Positions 1 to 10,443 of a DNA stretch of 64,000 bases are shown here, one piece after another (positions within the stretch are counted from its first letter, which is position 1; every line of letters begins with the position of its first letter). The position numbers and the translations under genes are program-made. A model generated the notes under the pieces. The model saw nothing but the letters and a program-made list of their open reading frames with translations. It searched no databases and was not told where the DNA came from. Source of the DNA: Pseudomonas vlassakiae. GTDB lineage: Bacteria > Pseudomonadota > Gammaproteobacteria > Pseudomonadales > Pseudomonadaceae. Location of the stretch: the NCBI RefSeq assembly GCF_014269035.2, contig NZ_JABWRP020000017.1:1-64000 (forward strand). The letters run 5' to 3'.

Positions 1-53
1 GCAGATGCTCTTACTGGCGAACACCTGCAAGCCCTCACACATCTCTCACGCCG

Positions 54-1010
54 TTACTTACAATTCCCCGCCTTGCGATACCCTGCCGCCTGCGCCTCGG
101 CCTCACTACCAAACGCCACCTGGTTCTTCTGCGAAACCTGGCTGTACCCCGGGCAACCGCTGGCCAGGTGATACACATGGCTATTGCGGTTTCCCAGCAC
201 CGCACCGCCAGCCGCCGTGCTGGCCAGCGTCGGCTTTGCCGCTTCTTTTACCGCCGTTGCCGGCACCGCAGCCGCGCCCTGCGGCGTATAGCCCAGCGCC
301 CACTTGCGCTCACCGGTCACGAACGGGTTGTTGTGCCCCATGATCGCGGCAATGCGCTGGTCACGCTGCTTCTCCCAGGCCGTCACCGGGTGCTGCTTGT
401 CCCAGGCAATCAGCACCTGCTGCTGCTGGCGCGACATGCTCAGCTTGTAGCGATCGAACATGTAGAACGTGGTGCGTGCCACCAGCCCCTTCACCTCGTC
501 GCGTGGCTCGGCGGTTTTCTGCTGGAAGTCGATCTTGGTGGTGCACTGGCCGTACTGCGGCGCAACGCCAGAGACCATGCCGTAGTTGAAGTTGCTGCGG
601 TCTCCGTTCACTTCGCCCACGGACGGGTAGAGGTTGAACAGGTCGGCCTCCATGGCGCGGAAGGTCGGGTCGCTGTCGACGCACTGCTCGCGCCCGCCGT
701 TCTGCCAGCACTGGCGCTGGTGGCCGAAGGTCCAGGCCGGGACGATGTGCTCCCACTCGGTACGTTCGGCGCGGGTCTGCAGCTTGCGGGTTTCATAACC
801 ACAGGATTTCAGGTCGACCCGGCCGCCAGACTTGCCCACCCAGGTCCACTTGCAGCCACAGTACAGCTCGCCCATGGCGCTGTTGCCCTGGTCCTGGTAG
901 ATCTTCTGTTTGGCGACCACCTTGGCTTCGGTGAAGGTGGCGGGTGGGGTGGCGAAGGCGGCGGGGATGGCAGCGACGGCGAGGGCGACGGCGCAAAGCA
1001 GTTTCTTCAT
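54..1010 (-). CDS. endA: Secreted endonuclease I (DNase) with C-terminal cysteine/His extension
   Basis: This is an endonuclease I family protein that cuts DNA non-specifically in the periplasm or outside the cell. The N-terminus is a signal peptide (MKKLLCAVALAV..., cut near AFA). The nuclease core spans about residues 25-235 and shows the family's EWEHIVPA motif with the catalytic His and the downstream GDRSNFNYG segment. At 318 residues it is longer than E. coli EndA. The last ~45 residues form an added module with HVYHLASGC and AGYRKAGNC, resembling small Ada-like metal-binding tails found on other nucleases. The gene is divergent from the diguanylate cyclase that follows. Confidence 0.88.
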   Translation of the reverse strand: MKKLLCAVALAVAAIPAAFATPPATFTEAKVVAKQKIYQDQGNSAMGELYCGCKWTWVGKSGGRVDLKSCGYETRKLQTRAERTEWEHIVPAWTFGHQRQCWQNGGREQCVDSDPTFRAMEADLFNLYPSVGEVNGDRSNFNYGMVSGVAPQYGQCTTKIDFQQKTAEPRDEVKGLVARTTFYMFDRYKLSMSRQQQQVLIAWDKQHPVTAWEKQRDQRIAAIMGHNNPFVTGERKWALGYTPQGAAAVPATAVKEAAKPTLASTAAGGAVLGNRNSHVYHLASGCPGYSQVSQKNQVAFGSEAEAQAAGYRKAGNCK

Positions 1011-1141
1011 GAAATACGTCTTAGGCTTACAAAAAGACGCGATTATACGGCTTGCGACATTTGATAGAAGAGATGAAAGGCTTGCACTTGAGCGCTGCGG
1101 CGCTATCGTTTGCGGGTCATGATCCAGTCGAGCGCGTTGTC

Positions 1142-2983
1142 ATGCAAATTGCCCCGTCGCCTCTCAATGAGGCAGCCCGCCTGTGTTTCCTCGAGAGCCT
1201 GAACATTCTCGATACCCCGGCCGAGGAAACCTTCGACCGCATTACCCGGTTGGCCAGTGTACTGATCAATGTGCCCATGGCCCTGGTGTCGCTGATCGAC
1301 ATGAACCGCCAGTGGTTCAAGTCGCGCCAGGGCATCGATGTCGCCGAGACCACGCGCGATGTGGCGTTCTGTGCCCATGCCCTGCATGCCGAAGACATCC
1401 TGGTGATCCCGGATGCCAGCGCCGACCCGCGTTTCGAAAACAACCCGCTGGTGACCGGTGGGCCGTGCATCCGCTTCTATGCCGGTGTGCCGCTGCGCTT
1501 TGCCGGCGAGCTGACCGTGGGCACTCTGTGCGTGCTGGACTCGCGCCCCCGCCAGGTGTCGGATACCGAACTGGCGCACCTGCGCGACCTCGCGCGGATC
1601 GTCGAGCGCGAGATGTTGCACCGCAGCCTGGCCATCGACTCGGGTGGCGCGGTGCAGCAGGCGGAGCAGGGCGCCCTGGCGTCTTCCGAGGCGCGTTTTC
1701 AACGGGTGTTCGACAGTAGCCCGACGAGCAAGGCGCTGGTGGGCCTTGACGGGCGCATCCTCGAGCCCAACCGGGAATTCTGCCAGTTGCTGGGCAGGGC
1801 CAAGGAGTGGCTGGTGCTGACCCGGTTGGGCGAGCTGATCGATCCTCAAGACCTGGCCAAGCTGGACGAGCCCTGGCAGCAGATCGTTGCCGGCGAGCAG
1901 GATTCTCTGGTCATCGAGGTACGGCTGATGACCCCCGGCAATGCCGCACTGTGGAGCGAGCTGAGCGTGTCGGCGCTGCGCAACGAGCGTGGCGTTACCG
2001 AGCAATTGGTGGTGTTCGTGCGCGACATCAGCGAGCGCAGGCGCCGCCAGCAGCAACTGCAACGCTACCAGGCGACCCTGGAGCAACAGGTGGCGCAGCG
2101 CACCGAAGAGCTGGCCCGCAGCCAGGAAACCCTGCAAGCCATCGCCGACAATATCCCGGTGCTGATCGCGCATATCGGCCCCAACCTCGAGTACCGCTTC
2201 AACAACGCCGTGTACCGGCAGATTTTCGGCGTCGAGCCGACCCAGCTCAAAGGCCGCAAGGTGCAGGATGTGCTGCCGGCGGATGTGTATCAGCAGCTGT
2301 TGCCTTGCTTCCAGAAAGCGCTGGCCGGCGAGCGGGTGGAGGCTGACAACGTGCGTTACAGCCTCGACGACCCGCGGATCTGGCACGCGACGTACGTGCC
2401 CGATATCCGCAACGGCAAGGTCGAGGGCTTTTTCGTCATGTCGCTGGATGTGACCGAACGCAAGCGCAAGGAAAAGACTCTGCTCGATCAGGCCACGCTC
2501 GACCCGCTGACCGGGCTACCCAACCGCGCGGCATTGCATGAGGAGCTGGACTTCGCCTTGAAACAGCGGACGGCGTTTGCCTTGTTCTTCATCGACCTGG
2601 ATGGCTTCAAGCAAGTCAACGACCAGCATGGCCACGAAGCGGGCGATGCCGTGCTGCAGACGGCTGCGGGGCGCATGCTGGCGGCCATGCGCGCTGATGA
2701 CACGGTGGCCAGGCTGGCCGGTGACGAATTCGTGGTCATCGCCCAGGCCGTGACCAACCAGGCGTCAGCCCGTGATATCGCGGGTAAACTGTGTGATGTG
2801 CTGTCGGCACCGATCGCGGTGGAAGGGGCTGAGGTGGCCGTCGGCGCCAGCATTGGCGTGTACCTCAACCATTCCGGGCATGACCCGCAAACGGCCGAGG
2901 ATGCCCTGGCGCTCGCCGACAAGGCCATGTACGAGGCCAAGCGCGGCGGGCGCAACCGCTTCAGTATGGTGCCCGACCGTTAG
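1142..2983 (+). CDS. GAF-PAS-PAS-GGDEF diguanylate cyclase
   Basis: This is a predicted cytoplasmic diguanylate cyclase making c-di-GMP. The order is GAF (about residues 5-160, starting after LNEAARLCFLESLNILDTP), a first PAS (about 180-305), a short coiled coil (RQQQLQRYQATLEQQVAQR), a second PAS (about 325-440) and GGDEF (about 445-613). The active-site signature reads AGDEF, a functional variant of GGDEF. An RADD sequence five residues upstream fits the RxxD product-inhibition site. ATG at 1142 gives 613 residues and a normal GAF start; an in-frame ATG at 1052 would add 30 unconserved residues. The stop overlaps the convergent azlD stop by four bases. Confidence 0.88.
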   Translation: MQIAPSPLNEAARLCFLESLNILDTPAEETFDRITRLASVLINVPMALVSLIDMNRQWFKSRQGIDVAETTRDVAFCAHALHAEDILVIPDASADPRFENNPLVTGGPCIRFYAGVPLRFAGELTVGTLCVLDSRPRQVSDTELAHLRDLARIVEREMLHRSLAIDSGGAVQQAEQGALASSEARFQRVFDSSPTSKALVGLDGRILEPNREFCQLLGRAKEWLVLTRLGELIDPQDLAKLDEPWQQIVAGEQDSLVIEVRLMTPGNAALWSELSVSALRNERGVTEQLVVFVRDISERRRRQQQLQRYQATLEQQVAQRTEELARSQETLQAIADNIPVLIAHIGPNLEYRFNNAVYRQIFGVEPTQLKGRKVQDVLPADVYQQLLPCFQKALAGERVEADNVRYSLDDPRIWHATYVPDIRNGKVEGFFVMSLDVTERKRKEKTLLDQATLDPLTGLPNRAALHEELDFALKQRTAFALFFIDLDGFKQVNDQHGHEAGDAVLQTAAGRMLAAMRADDTVARLAGDEFVVIAQAVTNQASARDIAGKLCDVLSAPIAVEGAEVAVGASIGVYLNHSGHDPQTAEDALALADKAMYEAKRGGRNRFSMVPDR

Positions 2984-3306
2984 AAGCCCCAATGCTGCAG
3001 CGCCCATAGCCCGCCCATGCCCACCCCCAGGGTCAGCAGTGTGCTGCGCGTGCGCCAGGCGACCAGCCCGGCCACGATCGCGGCCGGTATCTGCGGGTTG
3101 CCCCAGTCGGTCCCGGGCTGGCCGGCCTTGAACACCACGGCCGGCAGCACCAGCGCAGCCAACACACTGGCCGGCACATACACCAGCGCGCGGCGTAACA
3201 TCGGTGGAATGCGCAACGTACCGTAGAACTCGATGAACGACAGCCGTATCGCAAAGGTGCCCAGGCCGATCAGGGCGAAGGTGATCCATGGGTTGATGTC
3301 GGTCAT
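2980..3306 (-). CDS. azlD: AzlD family branched-chain amino acid transport subunit
   Basis: This 108-residue membrane protein has about four hydrophobic segments and matches the small AzlD subunit, which works with AzlC to export branched-chain amino acids and analogues. It begins MTDINPWITFALIGLGTFAIR and ends at LWALQHWGF. Its ATG overlaps the azlC stop as ATGA, showing translational coupling. The position near the branched-chain keto acid operon is suggestive but may be chance. Confidence 0.87.
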   Translation of the reverse strand: MTDINPWITFALIGLGTFAIRLSFIEFYGTLRIPPMLRRALVYVPASVLAALVLPAVVFKAGQPGTDWGNPQIPAAIVAGLVAWRTRSTLLTLGVGMGGLWALQHWGF

Positions 3307-4022
3307 GGCGCCTCCGTTGCCACGGCTGCGTCTTTGCGCAGCTGTTCGATGCACAACCCACTGAGCACACCGCCCAGCGAGGCGACCAGCAAGCCCAGGT
3401 TGTAGGGCAGGTCGTGAGCCAGTACGGCCAGCGCGCCGCCGACCACCGCTGCGCCCAGCATTGCCGGGTTTCGGATACCCGGCACCAGCAGTGCCAGGAA
3501 TGACAGAGGAATGGCAAAGCCCAGTGACCAGGACTCCGGAATGCCGGTCCCCAGGTACACACCCGCCAGCACCGCCAGGTTCCAGCCGAGCCACATCGGC
3601 AAGGCGGTGCCCAGGTAGTACGGGAAAGCGAATCGGCCGAGGTCGCCAGCGCCGAACTTCAGGCTGCACAGGGCGAACGACTGGTCGGATAGCAGGTAGG
3701 ACAGTGGCCAGGTCTTACGCCGTGGCAGGCTGCTCAGATGCGGGGCCAGGGCTGCGCTGTACATCAGGAAGCGCAAGTTGATCACCAGCGCGGTGGCCAC
3801 CATGGTCAGCGGTAGCGCGCCGCTCTGCATCAGCTGCAGCACCACCATTTGCGCAGAGCCGGAATAGAACAGCAGGGTCATGCCCATCGCTTCGAACGGG
3901 GACATGCCCACGCCGATGGCAGTCACCCCGGTAATCAGACCGAACGGCAACATGCCGGTGGTCAGCGGTAGAACGGCGCGGACTCCGTCGTTGAAAGCGT
4001 GCATCCCGCTTTTGTAGTGCAT
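3303..4022 (-). CDS. azlC: AzlC family branched-chain amino acid exporter
   Basis: This 239-residue inner-membrane protein is the large AzlC permease subunit, with several hydrophobic helices and the family motif LPLTTGMLPFGLITGV near the N-terminus. The ATG at 4022 (MHYKSGMHAF) is preceded by AAGGAG five bases upstream. An ATG seven codons earlier, at 4043, lacks a good ribosome site. It is the first gene of an azlCD pair. Confidence 0.87.
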   Translation of the reverse strand: MHYKSGMHAFNDGVRAVLPLTTGMLPFGLITGVTAIGVGMSPFEAMGMTLLFYSGSAQMVVLQLMQSGALPLTMVATALVINLRFLMYSAALAPHLSSLPRRKTWPLSYLLSDQSFALCSLKFGAGDLGRFAFPYYLGTALPMWLGWNLAVLAGVYLGTGIPESWSLGFAIPLSFLALLVPGIRNPAMLGAAVVGGALAVLAHDLPYNLGLLVASLGGVLSGLCIEQLRKDAAVATEAP

Positions 4023-4212
4023 GAGGGCTCCTTGAAGGTTCATCAGCCATGCCAGCGCGCAAGTGGAAATACAATGCCCGTACTATTCCAGTGGTCAGCC
4101 GCGCGGCCTATGCTTGGCTGTCTGAGAAGCACGTTGCCGTCTGCGGCAAACACAAGCACTGTCGGCAGCACCTTGTCCGGGGCGCAGTTGCTGGACATCA
4201 GGGAGAGCGTCC

Positions 4213-5211
4213 ATGAATCAGGAAGCACAGCCGGCTCCGGCCGGTTTCAGTGAACAGCAGATCGCCACGCTGTTCAATTTGATCAGCGATGGGATCTGGG
4301 ACTGGAATGCCAATACCGGTTACGTCTATCGCAACCCCGGCTGGTACGCGATGCTCGGTTACCCAAGCCATTCCAAGGCCAACACCGTGCTGACCTGGGA
4401 AAGCATCATCCATCCTGAAGACTATCCACGCGTGATGGCGCACTTCGAAGCCTACATCAACCAGCACAATGAGCACTATCTCATCGAGTACCGTTGCCGT
4501 TGCGGCGACGGCAGCTACCTGTGGGTGGAAGACCGTGGCCACATCATCGATCGCAATGAGGACGGCTCGGTGGCGCGCGTGCTCGGTGCGCACCGCAACA
4601 TCGATGCGGGCAAGCGCCTGGTGGCGCAGCTGGAGCAGAGAAACCTCTCGCTGGAAGCCCAGGTGGCCGAGCGTACCCGCGAGCTGTCATGGGTCAACCA
4701 GCAGCTGCAGCGCCAGCTGGACGAGAACCGCATCCTGGCCGAGCGCGACGCGCTGACGCGGCTGGCCAACCGTTACCGGCTGGAGAAGACCTTGCAGGAT
4801 GAGTGCGAGCGGGCCAGGCGCTTCCGCCAGCCGCTGTCGCTGATTGCCATGGACCTGGATGATTTCAAGCCGATCAATGATCGCCATGGCCACGCCCGAG
4901 GTGATGCGGCACTGATCCAGGTGGCGGACAACCTGCGTACCTGCGTGCGCGAGCCCGACCTGCTGGCGCGCTGGGGCGGCGACGAGTTCGTCATGGTGCT
5001 GCCACAGACCACCCTGGGCGAGGCACTGGAACTTGCGAGGCAGTTGCGCCGGGTGATGGAGCGACTCGAACCGGTGGCTGAATGCCGGCTGACCATGAGC
5101 TATGGCGTGGTGCAATGGCAGCAAGGCGAAGGCCAGGAAGCTCTGCTGGCTCGGGCTGACAAGGCGTTGTACCGGGCCAAGGAGGCGGGCAAGAACACGA
5201 TTTCCGAATGA
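4213..5211 (+). CDS. PAS-GGDEF diguanylate cyclase
   Basis: This 332-residue soluble protein has an N-terminal PAS fold (about 15-135, with WDWNANTGYVYRNPGW and the C-terminal PAC-like segment YLWVEDRGHIIDR), a coiled-coil linker (about 135-175) and a GGDEF domain (about 178-332). The active site WGGDEF is intact. REPD five residues before it is a full RxxD inhibitory site, so the enzyme is probably active and feedback controlled. It is convergent with lpdV, and a hairpin separates the two. The signal sensed by the PAS domain cannot be read from sequence. Confidence 0.88.
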   Translation: MNQEAQPAPAGFSEQQIATLFNLISDGIWDWNANTGYVYRNPGWYAMLGYPSHSKANTVLTWESIIHPEDYPRVMAHFEAYINQHNEHYLIEYRCRCGDGSYLWVEDRGHIIDRNEDGSVARVLGAHRNIDAGKRLVAQLEQRNLSLEAQVAERTRELSWVNQQLQRQLDENRILAERDALTRLANRYRLEKTLQDECERARRFRQPLSLIAMDLDDFKPINDRHGHARGDAALIQVADNLRTCVREPDLLARWGGDEFVMVLPQTTLGEALELARQLRRVMERLEPVAECRLTMSYGVVQWQQGEGQEALLARADKALYRAKEAGKNTISE

Positions 5212-5230
5212 GCGGCAACTGATGAAGAAA

Positions 5231-5259
5231 GACCCGCGGCGCCAGGGGCGCAGCGGGTC
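5231..5259 (-). terminator. Terminator of the bkd operon
   Basis: A GACCCGC...GCGGGTC stem with an inner GCGCC/GGCGC helix is followed on the minus strand by TTTCTTC. It lies just after the lpdV stop, between two convergent genes. Confidence 0.6.
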
Positions 5260-5283
5260 AAATCGGCCTCGGCCGCTTCAGTG

Positions 5284-6663
5284 TCAGATATGCAGTGCGT
5301 GGCCCAGTGCGCGAAGTGCCGCTTCCTGCACCGCCTCGCCCAGCGTCGGGTGAGCATGGATGGTGCTGGCCACATCTTCCAGCCGTGCGCCCATCTCCAG
5401 CGACTGGGCAAACGCCGTGGACAGTTCCGAAACCGCCACGCCAACCGCCTGCCAGCCGACGATCAGGTGGTTGTCACGCCGCGCCACCACCCGCACGAAA
5501 CCGCTTTTCGATTCCAGGCTCATGGCCCGGCCATTGGCGGCGAACGGGAACTGCGCGACGATGCAGTCCAAGCCTTGCTGGCTGGCTTGCTCCGGCGTCT
5601 TGCCCGCGACCACGACCTCCGGGTCGGTGAAGCACACCGCGGCAATCGCTGCGGGTTCGAAACGGCGGGTCTTGCCGGCAATGATTTCGGCAACCATCTC
5701 GCCTTGGGCCATGGCGCGGTGGGCGAGCATCGGCTCGCCGGCCACGTCACCGATGGCCCAGACGTTGCGCATGCTGGTCTGGCAGCGCTCGTCGATGGCG
5801 ATGGCGGCGCCGTTCATTTTCAGGTCCAGGCATTCCAGGTTGAAGCCTTGGGTCCGTGGCCGGCGGCCGACGGCCACCAATACCCGGTCGGCCTCCAGGC
5901 GCAGTTGCCCGCCCTGGCCATCGCTGGCCAGCAGGCAGCCGTTTTCGTAGCCTTCGACGCTGTGGCCCAGGTGCAGGGCGATGCCCAGCTTCTTCAACGA
6001 TTCGGCCACCGGCGCGGTCAGTTCGCTGTCATAGGTCGGCAGAATGCGCTCACGCGCTTCCACCACACTGACCTGCGCCCCCAGCTTGCGATAGGCGATG
6101 CCCAGCTCCAGGCCGATGTAACCGCCGCCCACCACCACCAGGTGCTTGGGCAGAGCCTTGGGCGCCAGGGCCTCGGTGGAGGAGATGATCGGCCCGCCGA
6201 GCGGCAGCATCGGCAGTTCGACGCTGTTCGAGCCGGTGGCCAGCAGCAGGTGCTCACACTGGATGCGCTGGCCGTCGACCTCGACCTGCTTGCCGTCGAG
6301 GATATTCGCCCAACCGTGAATCACCTTGACCCCATGCTTTTTCAGCAAGGCGGCCACGCCGGTGGTCAGGCGGTCGACGATGCCGTCCTTCCAGGCCACG
6401 CTCTGGCCGAGGTCCAGGCGTGGGCTATCGACGCTGATGCCCAGCGGCGACTGCCCGGCAAAGCGAGTGGTCTGGTGGAACTGCTCGGCCACATGGATCA
6501 GCGCCTTGGACGGGATGCAGCCAATGTTCAGGCAAGTGCCGCCCAGGGCCTGGCCTTCGACCAGTACGGTGGGGATGCCCAGTTGCCCGGCGCGGATGGC
6601 GGCGACGTAGCCGCCCGGGCCGCCGCCGATGATCAGCAGGGTGGTGTCGATTTTCTGTGACAT
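5284..6663 (-). CDS. lpdV: Dihydrolipoyl dehydrogenase (E3) of the branched-chain keto acid dehydrogenase, Lpd-Val
   Basis: This FAD flavoprotein reoxidises dihydrolipoamide on the E2 subunit with NAD+. It has an N-terminal FAD motif (LLIIGGGPGGYVAA), the redox disulfide in GGTCLNIGCIPSKAL, an NAD motif (VVVGGGYIGLELG), a second FAD motif (VWAIGDVAG) and the C-terminal active-site His in HAHPTLGEAV. The ATG at 6663 gives 459 residues, the usual length for this Pseudomonas-specific E3. A GTG two codons earlier sits closer to the AAGGAG site and remains possible. It is the last gene of the bkd operon, following bkdB by 15 bases. Confidence 0.96.
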   Translation of the reverse strand: MSQKIDTTLLIIGGGPGGYVAAIRAGQLGIPTVLVEGQALGGTCLNIGCIPSKALIHVAEQFHQTTRFAGQSPLGISVDSPRLDLGQSVAWKDGIVDRLTTGVAALLKKHGVKVIHGWANILDGKQVEVDGQRIQCEHLLLATGSNSVELPMLPLGGPIISSTEALAPKALPKHLVVVGGGYIGLELGIAYRKLGAQVSVVEARERILPTYDSELTAPVAESLKKLGIALHLGHSVEGYENGCLLASDGQGGQLRLEADRVLVAVGRRPRTQGFNLECLDLKMNGAAIAIDERCQTSMRNVWAIGDVAGEPMLAHRAMAQGEMVAEIIAGKTRRFEPAAIAAVCFTDPEVVVAGKTPEQASQQGLDCIVAQFPFAANGRAMSLESKSGFVRVVARRDNHLIVGWQAVGVAVSELSTAFAQSLEMGARLEDVASTIHAHPTLGEAVQEAALRALGHALHI

Positions 6664-6678
6664 GCTCACTCCGGCTCC

Positions 6679-7953
6679 TTACAGAAAAAGACAGGCAGGT
6701 TGTTCGAGCAGGCCACGCACGGCCTGGATGAACTGCGCGGCATCCATGCCATCGACCACCCTGTGGTCGAACGAGCTGGACAGGTTCATCATCTTGCGCA
6801 CGACGATCTGGCCATCGATCACTACCGGCCGCTCGACGATGCGGTTGACGCCGACGATCGCCACTTCGGGAGTGTTGACCACCGGGGTGCTGACGATGCC
6901 GCCGAGTGCGCCGAGGCTGGTCAGGGTGATGGTCGAGCCACTCAGTTCTTCACGGCTGGCTTTGTTGCTCCGTGCGGCGTTGGCCAGGCGCGAAATTTCG
7001 CTGGCGTTGGCCCAAAGGCTGCCAGCCTCGGCATGGCGCAGCACCGGCACCATCAGGCCGTTGTCGCCCTGAGTGGCGATGCCCACATGCACAGCACCAT
7101 GGCGGGTGATGACCTGGGCTTCGTCGTCATAGGTGGCGTTGATCTGCGGGAAATCGCGCAACGCCACGACCATGGCGCGGACCAGGAACGGCAGCAGGGT
7201 CAGCTTGCCACGGGTGTTGCCGTACTGGGCGTTGAGCTGCTGGCGCAAGGCCTCCACGGCGGTGACGTCGATCTCTTCCACGTAGCTGAAGTGCGCGACA
7301 CGCCGCTTGGCGTCCTGCATGCGCTGGGCGATCTTGCGGCGCAGGCCGATCACCGGCACCTGCTCGCTGTCGGTGCGCTTGGCATAGCCCCCCGGCGCCT
7401 GGCCGGCAGGGTTGTGCGGCTTGCTCATGAAGGCGTCGAGGTCTTCGTGCAGGATGCGCCCGGCCGGGCCACTGCCATGCACGTAGCGCAGCTCGATGCC
7501 GGCATCCAGGGCGCGCTTGCGCACCGCTGGCGAGGCCAGCGGCTTGTCGCCCGGCTGACGCGGCACGATCGCTGCTTCGACGTGATGCTCGGGTGCCTGG
7601 AAGGCCACCGGCTGCGGCGCTGGCGCTGCTGGCTTGGGTACAGCAGGCGCAGCGGGCGCGCTGTGCGCTTCCACCGGCTTCGCCTGTGGCACATCGACAT
7701 GGTTGCCGCTGCCTTCCACCTCGATGCGAATCAGCTCGCTGCCAACCGCCATCACCTCACCTGGCTGGCCGCCCAGGGCCAGCACCTTGCCGCTGACCGG
7801 CGAAGGGATTTCCACGGTGGCCTTGTCGGTCATGACATCGGCTACCACCTGGTCTTCGGCGATCACGTCGCCGACTTTGACGAACCATTCCACCAACTCG
7901 ACCTGCGCGATGCCTTCGCCAATGTCCGGCATCTTGATGACGTGCGTGCCCAT
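6679..7953 (-). CDS. bkdB: Branched-chain keto acid dehydrogenase E2, dihydrolipoyl transacylase
   Basis: This 424-residue protein is the core acyltransferase of the complex that turns 2-oxo acids from Val, Leu and Ile into acyl-CoAs. It contains a lipoyl domain (residues 1-80, lipoylated Lys44 in TDKATVEIPSP), a proline/alanine-rich hinge (about 85-135), an E1/E3 binding domain (about 140-180) and a catalytic domain ending with DHRVVDGMDAAQF, which carries the catalytic His and Asp. It is immediately adjacent to bkdA2, with no gap. Confidence 0.96.
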   Translation of the reverse strand: MGTHVIKMPDIGEGIAQVELVEWFVKVGDVIAEDQVVADVMTDKATVEIPSPVSGKVLALGGQPGEVMAVGSELIRIEVEGSGNHVDVPQAKPVEAHSAPAAPAVPKPAAPAPQPVAFQAPEHHVEAAIVPRQPGDKPLASPAVRKRALDAGIELRYVHGSGPAGRILHEDLDAFMSKPHNPAGQAPGGYAKRTDSEQVPVIGLRRKIAQRMQDAKRRVAHFSYVEEIDVTAVEALRQQLNAQYGNTRGKLTLLPFLVRAMVVALRDFPQINATYDDEAQVITRHGAVHVGIATQGDNGLMVPVLRHAEAGSLWANASEISRLANAARSNKASREELSGSTITLTSLGALGGIVSTPVVNTPEVAIVGVNRIVERPVVIDGQIVVRKMMNLSSSFDHRVVDGMDAAQFIQAVRGLLEQPACLFL

Positions 7954-9012
<1,059 letters not shown>

Positions 9013-9013
9013 C

Positions 9014-10246
9014 TCAGACCCCCAGTTCCTGGCGCTGACGGCGCAGGTGGTCAGGCATTTCCTTGTACACGTCCTCGAACATCGAGGCGGCGCTCGGGAT
9101 GTGGCCGTTGGCCAGGGTGCCGTACTGTTCCGCTTCCTTCTGCGCAGCGATGACCGCGGCTTCGAACTCGGCGGTAGTGGCCTGGTGTTCTTCCTCGGAC
9201 CAGTGGCCGATCTTGATCAGGTGCTGCTTCAGGCGGGCGATCGGGTCGCCCAGCGGGAAGTGGCTCCAGTCATCGGCCGGGCGGTACTTGGACGGGTCGT
9301 CCGAGGTCGAGTGCGGGCCGGCGCGGTAGGTGACCCACTCGATCAAAGAGGGGCCGAGGCCGCGGCGGGCGCGTTCGGCGGCCCAGCGCGAGGCGGCATA
9401 CACAGCGACGAAATCGTTGCCGTCGACCCGCAGCGACGCGATGCCGCAACCCACGCCACGGCCGGCGAAGGTGGTTTGCTCGCCGCCGGCGATGGCCTGG
9501 AAAGTGGAGATCGCCCACTGGTTGTTGACCACGTTGAGGATCACCGGGGCGCGGTAGACGTGGGCGAAGGTGAGGGCGGTGTGGAAGTCCGACTCGGCGG
9601 TGGCGCCGTCGCCGATCCAGGCCGAGGCGATCTTGGTATCGCCCTTGATCGCCGAAGCCATGGCCCAGCCGACCGCCTGGACGAACTGGGTCGCCAGGTT
9701 GCCGCTGATGGTGAAGAAACCGGCTTCGCGCACCGAATACATGATGGGCAACTGGCGGCCCTTGAGCGGGTCGCGCTCGTTGGACAGCAGTTGGCAGATC
9801 ATCTCGACCAGCGACACGTCGCGGGCCATGAGGATGCTCTGCTGGCGATAGGTGGGGAAGCACATGTCGGTGCGGTTGAGCGCCAGCGCCTGGGCGCTGC
9901 CGATGGCTTCTTCGCCCAGGCTCTGCATGTAGAACGACATCTTCTTCTGGCGCTGGGCAACCACCATGCGGCTGTCGAAGATGCGCGTCTTGAGCATTGC
10001 GCGCATGCCCTGGCGGAGGATTTGCGGGTCGATGTCCTCGGCCCAGGGGCCTTGGGCGTTGCCTTGCTCGTCGAGCACGCGGACCAGGCTGTAGGACAGG
10101 TCGGCAGTGTCGGCAGCGTCGACATCGATCGGCGGTTTACGGACTTGCCCTGCGTCGTTCAGGCGCAGGTAGGAGAAATCGGTCTGGCAGCCTGGCCGGC
10201 CGGTGGGCTCGGGCACATGCAAACGCAGGGGGGCGTACTCGTTCAT
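9014..10246 (-). CDS. bkdA1: Branched-chain keto acid dehydrogenase E1 alpha subunit
   Basis: This 410-residue protein is the alpha E1 subunit. It carries the thiamine-diphosphate motif starting GDGATAESDFHTAL and ending NNQWAIS, and the YRAGPHSTSDDPSKYR loop typical of E1 alpha. It is the first gene of bkdA1-bkdA2-bkdB-lpdV, transcribed away from the divergent regulator bkdR. A-rich sequence in its leader fits a Crc/Hfq target (see separate entry), consistent with known catabolite repression of this operon in P. putida. Confidence 0.96.
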   Translation of the reverse strand: MNEYAPLRLHVPEPTGRPGCQTDFSYLRLNDAGQVRKPPIDVDAADTADLSYSLVRVLDEQGNAQGPWAEDIDPQILRQGMRAMLKTRIFDSRMVVAQRQKKMSFYMQSLGEEAIGSAQALALNRTDMCFPTYRQQSILMARDVSLVEMICQLLSNERDPLKGRQLPIMYSVREAGFFTISGNLATQFVQAVGWAMASAIKGDTKIASAWIGDGATAESDFHTALTFAHVYRAPVILNVVNNQWAISTFQAIAGGEQTTFAGRGVGCGIASLRVDGNDFVAVYAASRWAAERARRGLGPSLIEWVTYRAGPHSTSDDPSKYRPADDWSHFPLGDPIARLKQHLIKIGHWSEEEHQATTAEFEAAVIAAQKEAEQYGTLANGHIPSAASMFEDVYKEMPDHLRRQRQELGV

Positions 10247-10443
10247 GCTTTTTACGCTCGCTCGGATGTTGTTTTTGTGAGCTCTGAAGCGGCCGCCGCT
10301 GAGTACCGGCTTGTGACTGGCAGGTCAGCGTCATCTACATCTTAGTGGCAGGGCAGGAGAATTTTTCTCTCAAGTTGATTGCCTTTGCCTGGCGGTGGAG
10401 ATAAACATTCCGGATAAACACAAAAATCCGGTGAATTTGTCTC
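10247..10443. promoter_or_regulatory. Divergent bkdR/bkdA1 control region
   Basis: This 197-base gap separates divergent bkdA1 and bkdR. It contains an AT-rich tract near the centre and towards bkdR. In P. putida, BkdR binds several sites in this region and activates bkd transcription. Individual operator boxes could not be delimited here by eye. Confidence 0.6.
10269..10276 (-). promoter_or_regulatory. Possible Crc/Hfq catabolite activity motif in the bkdA1 leader
   Basis: The minus strand reads AAAAACAA, matching AANAANAA, 23-30 bases upstream of the bkdA1 ATG. Such motifs bind Hfq/Crc to block translation in pseudomonads. The motif is short and could occur by chance. Confidence 0.35.

Noticed and set aside
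5281..6660. A 459-codon plus-strand frame opposite lpdV
   Set aside because: lpdV on the minus strand has all flavoprotein motifs; the opposite frame has none.
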